From NCBI RefSeq assembly GCF_024346875.1, contig NZ_AP024871.1, forward strand, positions 1,240,001 through 1,304,000: a stretch of DNA of 64,000 bases. Reading direction: 5' to 3'. Under the pieces are notes generated by a model that searched no databases, was not told the origin of the DNA, and saw only the letters and a program-made list of their open reading frames with translations. The stretch is from Vibrio gallicus (GTDB lineage Bacteria; Pseudomonadota; Gammaproteobacteria; Enterobacterales; Vibrionaceae). Numbering within the stretch: position 1 is the stretch's first letter; each line of letters begins with the position of its first letter. Both the position numbers and the translations under genes were made by a program. Shown here piece after piece: positions 35,804-44,873 of this stretch.

Positions 35804-37189
35804 ATGCAACTTTCACAACAATCAATTCATTCATTTTTACAATCTGTAGATAGCTTTATCTGGGGACCACCACTACTCATTCTACTAGTGGGAACCGGTA
35901 TCTATTTCACCTTTAGTCTTGGACTTATTCAGTTTAAACATCTACCTACTGCCCTAAAGATGGTCTTTAGCAAATCCGACAGTGCCAACAAGCAAGGTGA
36001 CGTTTCAAGCTTTGCCGCTTTATGTACTGCCCTATCTGCAACCATAGGTACAGGTAACATCGTTGGTGTAGCAACTGCGATAAAACTGGGTGGACCTGGC
36101 GCTCTTTTCTGGATGTGGCTGGCAGCCCTATTTGGTATGGCTACCAAATACGCTGAATGCCTATTGGCGGTTAAATATCGCACCACAGATGATAAAGGAG
36201 GTATGCTTGGCGGACCAATGTACTACCTGCGTGATGGTGTAAAATCTCCTTTGCTTGCAACACTTTTTGCAACCTTCGCTCTCGGTGTCGCGCTATTTGG
36301 TATAGGTACCTTCCCACAAGTTAACGCCATCTTAGATGCATCAGAACTCACCTTAGGGGCTGATCGCACTATTGCAGGTATCGTATTAACGTTACTCGTG
36401 GCAGCAGTAACCCTTGGCGGTATCAAATCTATCTCACGCGTTGCGGGTAAAGTTGTACCAACCATGGCAGTTATCTATGTGCTTTCATGTTTGGCCATCT
36501 TAATTAACAACAGTGGCGAAGTATTGGGCGCTATCAAACTTGTTGTTGTCTCTGCCTTTACTCCTACAGCTGCAACCGGTGGTTTCTTTGGTGCGAGCGT
36601 CATGCTTGCAATCCAGTCCGGTATTGCTCGTGGTGTATTCTCTAATGAATCAGGACTTGGTAGCGCGCCTATGGCTGCCGCGGCTGCGAAAACCGACTCA
36701 GCAGCGCGCCAAGGTCTTATCTCAATGACAGGTACCTTTTTCGATACCTTGATTATCTGTACTATGACAGGCCTTGCGTTAATCATTACCGATGCATGGC
36801 AGAGTGATTTTGCCGGCGCAATGATGACAACCCATGCATTTGCAGTAGGCTTAAACGCAGATACATTTGGTCCTATCCTCGTCTCGGTCGGTTTACTATT
36901 CTTTGCCTTTACCACCATCTTAGGTTGGAACTACTACGGTGAACGTTGTGTCGTGTATCTATTTGGTACCAAAGCTATCCTACCTTACAAGCTGGTATTC
37001 TTGGCATTAGTCTTCTCTGGCGCTTATCTACACCTAGATATGATTTGGATAATTGCAGATATTGTTAATGGCTTAATGGCAGTGCCAAACCTCATCGGTC
37101 TTATTGCATTGCGTCAGGTGGTCATTTCAGAAACGCGCTTGTTTTTTGACAACTTTACCCCTCGTGCGCCAAAAACAACCACATCATAG
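35804..37189 (+). CDS. Sodium:alanine/glycine symporter (AGCS family)
   Basis: This 461-residue inner-membrane carrier has about ten hydrophobic helices and the AGCS motifs GTGNIVGVATAI, GGPGALFWMW, KYAECLLAVKYR and ESGLGSAPMAAAA. It imports glycine or alanine with sodium. The tandem glycine riboswitch directly upstream points to glycine as a physiological substrate. AAGGGG precedes the ATG and lies in a possible sequestering hairpin. A strong symmetric terminator follows. Confidence 0.94.
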   Translation: MQLSQQSIHSFLQSVDSFIWGPPLLILLVGTGIYFTFSLGLIQFKHLPTALKMVFSKSDSANKQGDVSSFAALCTALSATIGTGNIVGVATAIKLGGPGALFWMWLAALFGMATKYAECLLAVKYRTTDDKGGMLGGPMYYLRDGVKSPLLATLFATFALGVALFGIGTFPQVNAILDASELTLGADRTIAGIVLTLLVAAVTLGGIKSISRVAGKVVPTMAVIYVLSCLAILINNSGEVLGAIKLVVVSAFTPTAATGGFFGASVMLAIQSGIARGVFSNESGLGSAPMAAAAAKTDSAARQGLISMTGTFFDTLIICTMTGLALIITDAWQSDFAGAMMTTHAFAVGLNADTFGPILVSVGLLFFAFTTILGWNYYGERCVVYLFGTKAILPYKLVFLALVFSGAYLHLDMIWIIADIVNGLMAVPNLIGLIALRQVVISETRLFFDNFTPRAPKTTTS

Positions 37190-37210
37190 TGTCAGCTGAT
37201 ACTTAACACT

Positions 37211-37247
37211 AAAAACCCCGATAGAACTCGCTTCTATCGGGGTTTTT
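37211..37247. terminator. Bidirectional terminator after the symporter gene
   Basis: AAAAACCCCGATAGAA (37211-37226) and TTCTATCGGGGTTTTT (37232-37247) form a 16-bp stem with a 5-nt loop and T runs on both strands. It serves the symporter gene and the convergent ABC operon. Confidence 0.92.
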
Positions 37248-37253
37248 AATAAT

Positions 37254-38021
37254 CTACAATTTAATGGGTAAGATATTTGGATTGCCAGTTTGAGAGTTAT
37301 AGGTCACCGCAACATTATTTGGGTATAACGCTTCAAGATTATGCTTAGTTAATACCTGCTTAGGTGCACCAGTGGCCACAACCTTTCCTTGATTTAGTAA
37401 CACCAGACGACTACAAAACTCTGCAGCCGTATTTAGATTATGTAGCGCTACAGCGATAGACTTTCCTTGACTGGCTTGCAAGGCGAGTAGATTCATTAAT
37501 TGCGCTTCATGCCCAATATCTAAACTTGAGCAAGGCTCATCAAGTAGCATAATTGACGTTTCTTGTGCCAGAATACGCGCAATATGCACTAGCTGCTGCT
37601 CTCCGCCAGATAATGCATTTATTTGCCTATGTTCAAGATGAACAATACCCAATTGTTGTAAACTCGCTCTTATCGCTGCTACTTTTTCATTGCGCGTAAA
37701 TGCGCGATGTTGCGTCAAACCTAAGCTAACGACTTCACTCACAGAGTAAGGAAACTCAACTCGACTTACTTGAGGCAGATAAGCAATTTTTGTTGCTCGC
37801 TCCTCACCTTTGATCTGTTGTAAAGAGCGAGTGCCAAGTAGAACTTCTCCTTGTGTAGGAGATGCAAAGCCAGACAACAGCCTAATCAAAGAGGATTTCC
37901 CAGCTCCATTTGGACCAATAATACCAATCAACTCTCCCTGCTTAATCTGCAGGTCTAAAGGCGCAATGATCACCCGCTCATTTTGTTCAAATGATACGTT
38001 GCAAGCACTAAGACGACTCAT
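37254..38021 (-). CDS. ABC transporter ATPase, FepC/BtuD type
   Basis: This 255-residue ATPase has Walker A GPNGAGKSS, Q-loop YLPQ, signature LSGGEQQLV, Walker B IMLLDEPCSSLD and switch histidine VALHNLN. It belongs to the iron-chelate/cobalamin importers. Its start overlaps the permease stop by 4 bases. It is the last gene of a binding protein-permease-ATPase operon. The divergent cobalamin-adenosyltransferase-like gene argues mildly for corrinoid uptake. Confidence 0.92.
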   Translation of the reverse strand: MSRLSACNVSFEQNERVIIAPLDLQIKQGELIGIIGPNGAGKSSLIRLLSGFASPTQGEVLLGTRSLQQIKGEERATKIAYLPQVSRVEFPYSVSEVVSLGLTQHRAFTRNEKVAAIRASLQQLGIVHLEHRQINALSGGEQQLVHIARILAQETSIMLLDEPCSSLDIGHEAQLMNLLALQASQGKSIAVALHNLNTAAEFCSRLVLLNQGKVVATGAPKQVLTKHNLEALYPNNVAVTYNSQTGNPNILPIKL

Positions 38022-39058
38022 ATTAGTCTTCCCTTTTGCTGTACTCTCACAATCAGCATCACGAAATATAAACCACCTACCACTGAAATAATAATCCCTG
38101 CTTTAATTTCATATGGAGCAATAAGGTAGCGGCCCGCCAAATCACACACCAAGAGTAATATAGCGCCAAACATAGCACTAATCGGTAGTAGGGTTTTATG
38201 ATTAGCACCAAACAGTAAACGGACTAAATGGGGAACCATCAAACCGATAAAACCTATAGGGCCGGCAATAGCAATTGACATAGCGGTTAATAGCGTTGCG
38301 ATCATCAGCAAGGTGACCCTCGCTCGGGGCACATTTAAGCCCAATCCATGCGCGGCTTCATTGCCAAGAGATAATAGGTTGAGCCAATGGGCTTTTGATA
38401 ATGCCAGCCCAGCAACAATAAGAATAATTGGTAGTGGCCACAACACATGTTGCCACATGCGCCCCTCAAGCCCACCCATGGTCCAAAAGACGAACTGATT
38501 GAGTTGATATTGCTTAGCAAATAGCAATATTCCCATGGTCATCCCGCCGAGCAGCGAAGATAACGCAAGGCCTGCTAGAATCAGATACAAGGTCTGCCCA
38601 TCGTGACTCTTCTTTGCCAATAGATAGACAAAAAAGGCACAAATCAACGCGCCAATGGCGGCAGCAAATGGCGTAGCTAGGGGGCTAGTCAGTGCAAAGC
38701 CAAAGCTAATTGCTACCACGGCGCCAAAGCTACTACCCGCACTCACCCCAAGAATATCCGGACTGGCCAGAGGATTTCTAAATAGCCCTTGGGTACATAC
38801 CCCAGCAATAGCCAGCGCACCACCGGCAACAATGGCAGCCACAACGCGTGGTAAACGGATCTGAAATACAATCGCATACAGTGATGGATAGTGTTGCTGT
38901 GCACTGAGCAAACTGTCACTAATGGCGATGACGCAAAAGTGCACCACGTCACTGATTGGCGTAGAAACAGCCCCTAAACTCAATGCCAGTAGTGAACAAA
39001 AAAATAAAGCGGCACCACTTAAAATGAGGGTTATCGCTTGACTGCGCCGGCTTATCAT
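38018..39058 (-). CDS. ABC transporter permease, FecCD/BtuC type
   Basis: This 346-residue inner-membrane protein has about ten helices and the FecCD motifs LPRVVAAIVAGGALAIAGV, GLFRNPLASPDILGVS and GPIGFIGLMVPHLVRLL. It forms the homodimeric channel of an importer for siderophores, heme or cobalamin. It starts on the last base of the binding-protein stop codon (TAATG) and overlaps the ATPase gene by 4 bases. Confidence 0.93.
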   Translation of the reverse strand: MISRRSQAITLILSGAALFFCSLLALSLGAVSTPISDVVHFCVIAISDSLLSAQQHYPSLYAIVFQIRLPRVVAAIVAGGALAIAGVCTQGLFRNPLASPDILGVSAGSSFGAVVAISFGFALTSPLATPFAAAIGALICAFFVYLLAKKSHDGQTLYLILAGLALSSLLGGMTMGILLFAKQYQLNQFVFWTMGGLEGRMWQHVLWPLPIILIVAGLALSKAHWLNLLSLGNEAAHGLGLNVPRARVTLLMIATLLTAMSIAIAGPIGFIGLMVPHLVRLLFGANHKTLLPISAMFGAILLLVCDLAGRYLIAPYEIKAGIIISVVGGLYFVMLIVRVQQKGRLI

Positions 39059-39960
39059 TAAGGCGCGGCCTCGCCTAATACTGCGTGGTTAACATATATA
39101 ATCGAATCCACAATATATTGGCTATAGGTTCCTCTAAGAGACTCTGGCATTTGAAAAACATCGCCCTTTTCAATTGCAGTGATGCCCTTTAAAGAGGGAT
39201 CATCTAATACGTTTTCAAGAAATTTGTCCGCAGCTTCATCGTTCCCATAAACCCAGGATGGTAAAAACATGACATCTGGGTTAAGTGCAATAAGCATCTC
39301 TTTAGAGAGTGGCGTTTGACCGTATTTATCACCTTCAAAGGATTCGGTGGCATTTTTAAAGCCCGCTTCATCTATAATGAGTTGCCACGTAGAGTGCTTG
39401 GTACTTGAGCTTCCCCAATTATTGTAATCAATAACACGTATTGGTTTACGAGCTGGAATTAAAAAGCGCTGTAAGTTTTCTTGCATCCCTATCACTATGG
39501 TCTCTGCTTTATCCTCTTCACCAACGATATCACCGACTAACTCAATAAGGTCTTCTATCTGATCTAGCGTATTGGGAGTGGGTAAAATAAACACCGTGAT
39601 TCCGGCCGCTCTTAATTGCGCAACCTTACTAGGGTCACTCCAGTTTGCAGCAAACACGACATCAGGTTTATTAACTAGAATACGTTCTACATTCATATCC
39701 ATACGTGGGATATCGTTTGGATAGTGGTGAGCGACGTTTGAAAAGTTTGGATTGTCCACCAGGTTAGTGACTGAAGTCAGACGCTGGTACGCGACCAGTT
39801 CGTTCAACACTTCGTCACTAAACAAGGTCTTAGATGAAATTCGTTGCGGCTTTTTAGCGATAGTCACTGCTGTACCATTGCCGTCCGTTACTGTTAATGG
39901 GTAGTGCGCCCATGCCACAGAAGAAAATAACCCAACTAATAGTAATCCAAAGCGCTTCAT
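39058..39960 (-). CDS. Periplasmic substrate-binding protein, FecB/BtuF type
   Basis: A signal peptide (MKRFGLLLVGLFSSVAWA) is followed by a class III binding-protein fold: YPLTVTDGNGTAVTIAKKP, RILVNKPDVVFAANW, LRAAGITVFILPTP and LNPDVMFLPSW. Length is 300 aa. Ligand is not given by sequence: no clear Fur box and no cobalamin riboswitch was seen upstream, but a PduO-like adenosyltransferase gene is divergent from it across 141 bases. Corrinoid uptake is the better guess; an iron chelate remains possible. Confidence 0.88.
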   Translation of the reverse strand: MKRFGLLLVGLFSSVAWAHYPLTVTDGNGTAVTIAKKPQRISSKTLFSDEVLNELVAYQRLTSVTNLVDNPNFSNVAHHYPNDIPRMDMNVERILVNKPDVVFAANWSDPSKVAQLRAAGITVFILPTPNTLDQIEDLIELVGDIVGEEDKAETIVIGMQENLQRFLIPARKPIRVIDYNNWGSSSTKHSTWQLIIDEAGFKNATESFEGDKYGQTPLSKEMLIALNPDVMFLPSWVYGNDEAADKFLENVLDDPSLKGITAIEKGDVFQMPESLRGTYSQYIVDSIIYVNHAVLGEAAP

Positions 39961-40101
39961 CTTATAAACCTGTACAATAAGAACCAGTTACGGAACAGGA
40001 TTGAAGCATTGACTAGGCACTCTGTCAAATGCTATAGAACAATAAAACTAAGTTACTGATTAATCTCGCCATTCACCTATCGATTTTTCAAAGGAATATT
40101 C

Positions 40102-40629
40102 ATGAAATTTAGTGGCAACATCGATGAACTCGCTTACCCTTTCATCTTCGAAGAAAGCCCTCTTTGTGATTTTGAGATCCTAACTGATGAGCTATGCACA
40201 CTAGTGGGACTTGCTTTAACCAACATAGATAATAGCGAAATAAAAGCGTCCCTTGAGTCACTGCAACCTAAAGTATTTCATCTCAACGGATCAATACGCG
40301 GTAAAAACGGGATCTTTGAGCAAGACATCCAAGATCTCACTCATGAGTATCACCATTTTCGTGCCATTGTGGAAGACGATGCCAAACGCTTCGTGCTGCC
40401 ACGTGGTACAGGCCCTGTGATTACCCTACATCAATGTCGAAGCCTATCTAAAAAGGTTGTTAGGCAACTGGTACTTGTAGAAAAATTTGGCAAAAAAGTA
40501 CCTGAAACCCTACCAAGATTTGCAAACCTATTGGTTAACTATTTTTTTGCTCTGACTCGGGTATTAAATCAAGAAATGGGTATCGAAGAGCCGGAATATA
40601 ACAGTATCAATTACCCCAATAAACGCTAA
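40102..40629 (+). CDS. Cobalamin adenosyltransferase-like protein (PduO-type fold, divergent)
   Basis: This 175-residue cytosolic protein has the core of PduO-type ATP:cob(I)alamin adenosyltransferases: DELCTLVGLAL near the N-terminus, FVLPRGTGPVITLHQCRSLSKKVVRQLV (compare FVLPGG-x-LHVARTxxRRAER) and FANLLVNYFFALTRVLNQ (compare LSDYLFVLARYVN). The N-terminal ATP-binding TKTGDKGxT segment is missing and several usually conserved residues differ, so activity is uncertain. AAAGGA precedes the ATG. It is divergent from a BtuCDF-like transporter. Confidence 0.7.
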   Translation: MKFSGNIDELAYPFIFEESPLCDFEILTDELCTLVGLALTNIDNSEIKASLESLQPKVFHLNGSIRGKNGIFEQDIQDLTHEYHHFRAIVEDDAKRFVLPRGTGPVITLHQCRSLSKKVVRQLVLVEKFGKKVPETLPRFANLLVNYFFALTRVLNQEMGIEEPEYNSINYPNKR

Positions 40630-41242
40630 CTATCAACTCGATTCCTAACCCTAATAGCATAAGGCTGGTAGCACACTGTAAACGGAAATTTATCTTATCA
40701 TTAGATAGCCAATTCTTTGCTTTTTCCAAAGTCATGGCAAGCCCGCCTTGCCATGCCATTGCTAATCCAAAATGAATCGATGCCAATAACATAGACTGCA
40801 GCCAGATAGAATACTGCTGGTTTATAAATTGAGGCAAGAAAGCCAAATAAAAAATAGCAGTTTTAGGATTCAATACATTGGAAAGAAAGCCCTCCTTTAA
40901 CGAACGCCTCCATGACACCTGTTGTTGCTTGGTATCCTTCGCTATTAGACCAGCTCCGCTGCGCAAAGCCCTTAATCCGCAAACGCCCAAATAAACAAGA
41001 TAAAGCGCACCTAGAGTTTTTAATCCAGCAAATAGCGAAGGTGAGTGACTAATTATCGCGGCAACACCAATCGCAGACCATGTTGCATGTACGTATAAAC
41101 CTAAACATATGCCAAGGCTGGTGATCAAACCATCTCTTATCCCGCCGCGTGTGGTATTTCTTATAACCAATAAGGTGTCCAAGCCTGGAGTAATGGTTAA
41201 CAATGACATTGCGATAATAAAGGCTGGCAAATTGGAAAGCAT
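40607..41242 (-). CDS. LysE/RhtB-family amino-acid exporter
   Basis: This 211-residue protein (ATG at 41242; a GTG four codons upstream lacks a ribosome site) has about six hydrophobic helices and family motifs TITPGLDTLLVIRNTTRGG and SNVLNPKTAIFYLAFLPQF. It is a second exporter of this family in the window and is not closely similar to the one at 33693-34325. Its 3' end overlaps the convergent adenosyltransferase-like gene by 23 bases. Confidence 0.9.
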   Translation of the reverse strand: MLSNLPAFIIAMSLLTITPGLDTLLVIRNTTRGGIRDGLITSLGICLGLYVHATWSAIGVAAIISHSPSLFAGLKTLGALYLVYLGVCGLRALRSGAGLIAKDTKQQQVSWRRSLKEGFLSNVLNPKTAIFYLAFLPQFINQQYSIWLQSMLLASIHFGLAMAWQGGLAMTLEKAKNWLSNDKINFRLQCATSLMLLGLGIELIVSVYWGN

Positions 41243-41321
41243 AGGGTAACTCACTAGCGTAGCTGTGTTTTATTGAGAATTTTGGTAGTCTAAACCACCT
41301 CACCCGTTCCAAGGAAGAATT

Positions 41322-42803
41322 ATGTCTGCATTCGACAATCTAAATCAGCACTTCCAGCAAATTGCTAATTTTAATCACCTCGCCGCCATCTGTGGTTGGG
41401 ACGCTTCGGCAATGATGCCAAGCGGAGGCAATGATGCCCGCTCAAACGCTATGGCTGAGCTTTCGGTACATATTCATAAACTGAGTACCGCACCACAACT
41501 CGAAGAGTGGTTCGACCAAGCGCAACAAAGTAATCTAGACGATAATCAGGCAGCCCAAGTTCGTGAAATGCGTCGCGTTTGGCAACTCTCCACTGCACTA
41601 CCCGCTAAACTGGTGGAAGCTAAATCACTGGCCGGTTCAAAATGTGAGCATGCATGGCGTACTCAACGCGGTGCAAATGACTGGCAAGGCTTTGCTAAAA
41701 ACTGGCAACCTGTTGTAGAGCTCAGCATCGAAGAAGCGCAAATACGCGCCGACATTCTTGGTTCTACACCTTATGACGCCATGCTTGATCTCTATGAACC
41801 TGGGGTCAATCAAGCGCAATTAACAACCCTATTTGATGATGTAAAGAGCTGGCTTCCGAACCTTATCGATGCGGCAATCGACAAACAAAAATCTCAAACC
41901 ATCATAGCCCCAACTGGTACCTTCTCGACTCAAAGCCAAAAAGCACTCGGCTTAGACATTATGAAACTGCTACAGTTTGATTTTGAACATGGCCGCCTTG
42001 ATGAAAGTGTACATCCATTCTGTGGCGGTGTGCCCCAAGATGTCCGATTGACCACTCGCTACAATGAGCAAGAATTCACCCAATCATTAATGGGGATTGT
42101 TCATGAAACAGGCCATGCTCGCTACGAGCAAGGATTGCCTAAATCGATAACCGGACTGCCTGCAGGCGAAGCGCGTTCAATGGGTATCCATGAATCTCAG
42201 TCTTTATTCTTTGAAATGCAATTAGGCCGCAGCCAAGAGTTTATCGAACACCTAAGCCGCCTATCTAAAACCCATTTTGCTGAACATGACGCTAAAATTT
42301 TCGAACCTCTTAACCTAAGTAATATCTATACCCAGGTTAAGAAGGACTTTATTCGTGTTGATGCCGATGAGCTTACCTATCCCGCGCACGTTATCTTACG
42401 CTTTGAGATTGAGCGTGATTTGATCAATGGCGATATTAGCTATAAAGATGTACCTGAAATCTGGAACGCCAAGATGCAATCCTATCTAGGCCTTTCCACT
42501 GAAGGTAACTTCACTAACGGCTGCATGCAGGATATGCACTGGTCTGATGGAAGCTTTGGTTACTTCCCAAGCTATACGTTGGGGGCGATGTACGCAGCTC
42601 AATTTAAATCAGTAATGAGTCAAACAGTCGATGTGGAAGGCGCTGTTCGCAGTGGCGATCTTTCTCCAATCTTCAGCTGGCTAGAACACAATATCTGGAG
42701 TAAAGGCAGCTTACTTACTACCAATGAGTTGGTTAAACAGGCGACGGGTGAAGAGTTAAACCCTGAGCATTTCAAACAGCATTTGATGAGTCGCTACCTA
42801 TAA
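41322..42803 (+). CDS. Metallocarboxypeptidase of family M32 (carboxypeptidase Taq type)
   Basis: This 493-residue helical zinc peptidase removes C-terminal residues from peptides in the cytosol. The zinc motif HETGH is at residues 261-265, with the family blocks DVRLTTRYNE, HPFCGG, GIHESQSLFFE and the RVDADELTYPAHVILRFEIE segment. Length is typical of the family (about 500). AAGGAAG precedes the ATG. It is a stand-alone gene. Confidence 0.94.
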   Translation: MSAFDNLNQHFQQIANFNHLAAICGWDASAMMPSGGNDARSNAMAELSVHIHKLSTAPQLEEWFDQAQQSNLDDNQAAQVREMRRVWQLSTALPAKLVEAKSLAGSKCEHAWRTQRGANDWQGFAKNWQPVVELSIEEAQIRADILGSTPYDAMLDLYEPGVNQAQLTTLFDDVKSWLPNLIDAAIDKQKSQTIIAPTGTFSTQSQKALGLDIMKLLQFDFEHGRLDESVHPFCGGVPQDVRLTTRYNEQEFTQSLMGIVHETGHARYEQGLPKSITGLPAGEARSMGIHESQSLFFEMQLGRSQEFIEHLSRLSKTHFAEHDAKIFEPLNLSNIYTQVKKDFIRVDADELTYPAHVILRFEIERDLINGDISYKDVPEIWNAKMQSYLGLSTEGNFTNGCMQDMHWSDGSFGYFPSYTLGAMYAAQFKSVMSQTVDVEGAVRSGDLSPIFSWLEHNIWSKGSLLTTNELVKQATGEELNPEHFKQHLMSRYL

Positions 42804-42912
42804 CGGATAACAATTAAGCAATGCATTTGCTTGGTACGCCTATTACTGCGGCGTATCAAGCTTTCTCTAGCAACTAGATCTTAAAACTATATTTTGAAAC
42901 TATATCTTGAAA

Positions 42913-43341
42913 CTATAGTGCAATACTCATCACACTATGCTTTGGCTCACTTTCTATATCAACCACTGACCAGCCTAATGACAGGTATAACTGAGCAACA
43001 TTGGTATATACATACAGTCTACTTTGCGGAGAGTTTGCTACTTGACGAACCCCATGATTAATCAACTCACTTGCGATCCCTCGACCACGCCATTGTGGTG
43101 ATACAAATACGGCATTCAACCAAATCACGCTCGCGTTGGTATGCGGCTCTTGAAACCATGAATATGCCAACCCACCAATAACCTCACTGCCTTGTAGAGC
43201 AACAACAATAGGTGGTAATTGCACATCTGGCGTGTAGGTATCCGCCAATAACAGATCAGGCCATACACTTTGAAATAGCCGTTCAACCGATCCCCAATAA
43301 TGGCTATTATGATCACAAGTTCGAAATACTATTTTATTCAT
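42913..43341 (-). CDS. GNAT-family N-acetyltransferase
   Basis: This 142-residue protein has a GNAT fold with VIGGLAYSWFQ, the acetyl-CoA loop VSPQWRGRGIASELINHGV and the C-terminal YTNVAQLYLSLGWSVV. Substrate unknown. Its 3' end overlaps a short A/T-rich run with three imperfect copies of TTGAAACTATA (42881-42917). It lies directly next to the IS200/IS605-like element but is intact. Confidence 0.85.
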   Translation of the reverse strand: MNKIVFRTCDHNSHYWGSVERLFQSVWPDLLLADTYTPDVQLPPIVVALQGSEVIGGLAYSWFQEPHTNASVIWLNAVFVSPQWRGRGIASELINHGVRQVANSPQSRLYVYTNVAQLYLSLGWSVVDIESEPKHSVMSIAL

Positions 43342-43556
43342 ATTACAGCGTTCCTTGGCATCACTCTTACCTAGTGTTCATTGATATTGAGCGCCTTATC
43401 GGCTGAATCTAAGGATTCGTTGTTTTTGTTGAGTGTTATCGTTCCAGTACACTTCTTTAAACAGTACCCTTTCCCACCATTTTCTTTTTATGCGGTATTT
43501 CATATCACCTCATCTCATAGCTTCAACATAACTCAGAGCAGCCTCATAGTGAACTA

Positions 43557-43584
43557 CTCAGCGACAGCATAGCTGATCACTGAG
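43557..43584 (-). repeat. Subterminal hairpin at the tnpB-side (right) end of the IS
   Basis: CTCAG (43557-43561) and CTGAG (43580-43584) flank an inner CAGC/GCTG pair. The tnpB stop codon lies within it, so a tnpB-derived omega RNA scaffold would be expected to cover this stretch and end at the element border, with the guide beyond it. Confidence 0.75.
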
Positions 43585-44836
43585 CTTCTAAGGCAGTTAA
43601 GCAAACTGCCTTTTCTGTTTCCTCAGCTCCCAAAGACAACTTTGCCAATGCAAAGACTTTCGTTTTAACGCCTGATTTCTGCTGAGTGCTGGTTGATCTA
43701 GTCAACCTGACGACAGTTCCATTCGCCATTAAATCAGATTCACCTATCCGTTGTACTGCTATTGCAGAGGAATAGTCTCGATCACTAAAAGTGCCGCAAC
43801 TAATGCAGGTGAAATGTCTGTCTTTCAACGTCAATCTATTATGTTGACCGCAGTGTGAGCACACACCCGTTGTGCGTTCAAACCGACCAATCTCATGATG
43901 TATACCACCTCTCAGCTCAATTTTGTATTTCGCTAAGTCAGATATAAGCCCCATAATGTTGTCAGCAATCATCCTGCCGTTGAATTTTTGCATACCCGCC
44001 ACATTTAGGTCTTCAAACACTACAATATCGCTTTCGTTGGCTATCCGATGAGCGGTTTTATGTGCGAAGTCCATTCGTTTTCTAGCGATTGAACCGTGAA
44101 GATTATTTAGACGGGATTTTGTTTTCTTCCAGCGAGCAGAACCTTTCTTTTTTCTAGAAAGCTGTCGCTGTAATCTAGTTAGTTTCTGCTTTGCTTGTTT
44201 TAAGTATTTCGGGTTATCAACCGTTAAACCATTAGATCCGACAACGGTTTGCTTTGAGTTGATGTCGTATCCCGCAATGCTTTTTAGTACCTTCTTCGCT
44301 TCGTCACACACCACTTCTTGTGTAAGGCTAACCTCCCACTTCCCGTGTCGGTATTGGACTGTCGCTGTTTTAATTGAGCTAACTAACTTACGGTGCAAGA
44401 CAATAGGAACAGCCCCAACTTTTGGCAAAGTAATAGTGCCGTTCTCAACTCTAATGCAGTTGTTATTATTTACTGAGCGGTAGCTGTCATTGTGTTGCTT
44501 CTTAACTCGATAGCTAACCTTAAACTTTGGGAAGTGTTGGTGGGACTTCTTTGATGTTCCATTTTTTAACGCTGCGTCTAGGTCTCTGGCGACTTGCTGT
44601 GCCGCCCCTGAGTCAAGTGCTTTAACCCATGAAAACTCAGGCAACTTCTTAATTTCCTTAATCTTCGAAGCCATTTCATTGTAGAAAGAAAATGTCTTAT
44701 CGACTTCGTATTGACGCTGATTCTCAGACAACAGGAAGTTCCATAAACCACGGGCATATGAGCCAAACTCGACGAGTTTTAACTCTTGCTATGGGCTAGG
44801 TTTTAACCTGAAATTGTATCTAAGCGTCTTTTTCAT
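43577..44836 (-). pseudogene. tnpB: tnpB, RNA-guided nuclease of IS605 family, interrupted by an in-frame amber codon
   Basis: The expected TnpB N-terminus starts at an ATG at 44836 (MKKTLRYNFRLKPSP), is broken by TAG at 44789-44791 (codon 16), and continues in frame (QELKLVEFGSYARGLWNFLLSENQ). Downstream the chain is intact: RuvC-like Asp in AGYDINSK, Glu in VVFEDLNVAGM, the zinc finger CSHC...CISC and the DRD block before SSAIAV. A restart at the TTG at 44731 would give 384 residues without the N-terminal beta-strand of the wedge domain. I treat it as a probable pseudogene; readthrough or an internal start is possible. Confidence 0.85.
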
Positions 44837-44873
44837 ATACTGTATATTAATACAGCACATAAAGGTGTCAAGT

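Noticed and set aside
39961-40101. Fur box or cobalamin riboswitch in the divergent promoter region
   Set aside because: No GATAATGAT-type hexamer series and no B12-box sequence were seen; the gap is also too short for a cobalamin riboswitch.
42881-42917. Three imperfect copies of TTGAAACTATA at the end of a GNAT gene
   Set aside because: The copies are short, imperfect and A/T-rich; no function or mobile-element link could be supported.
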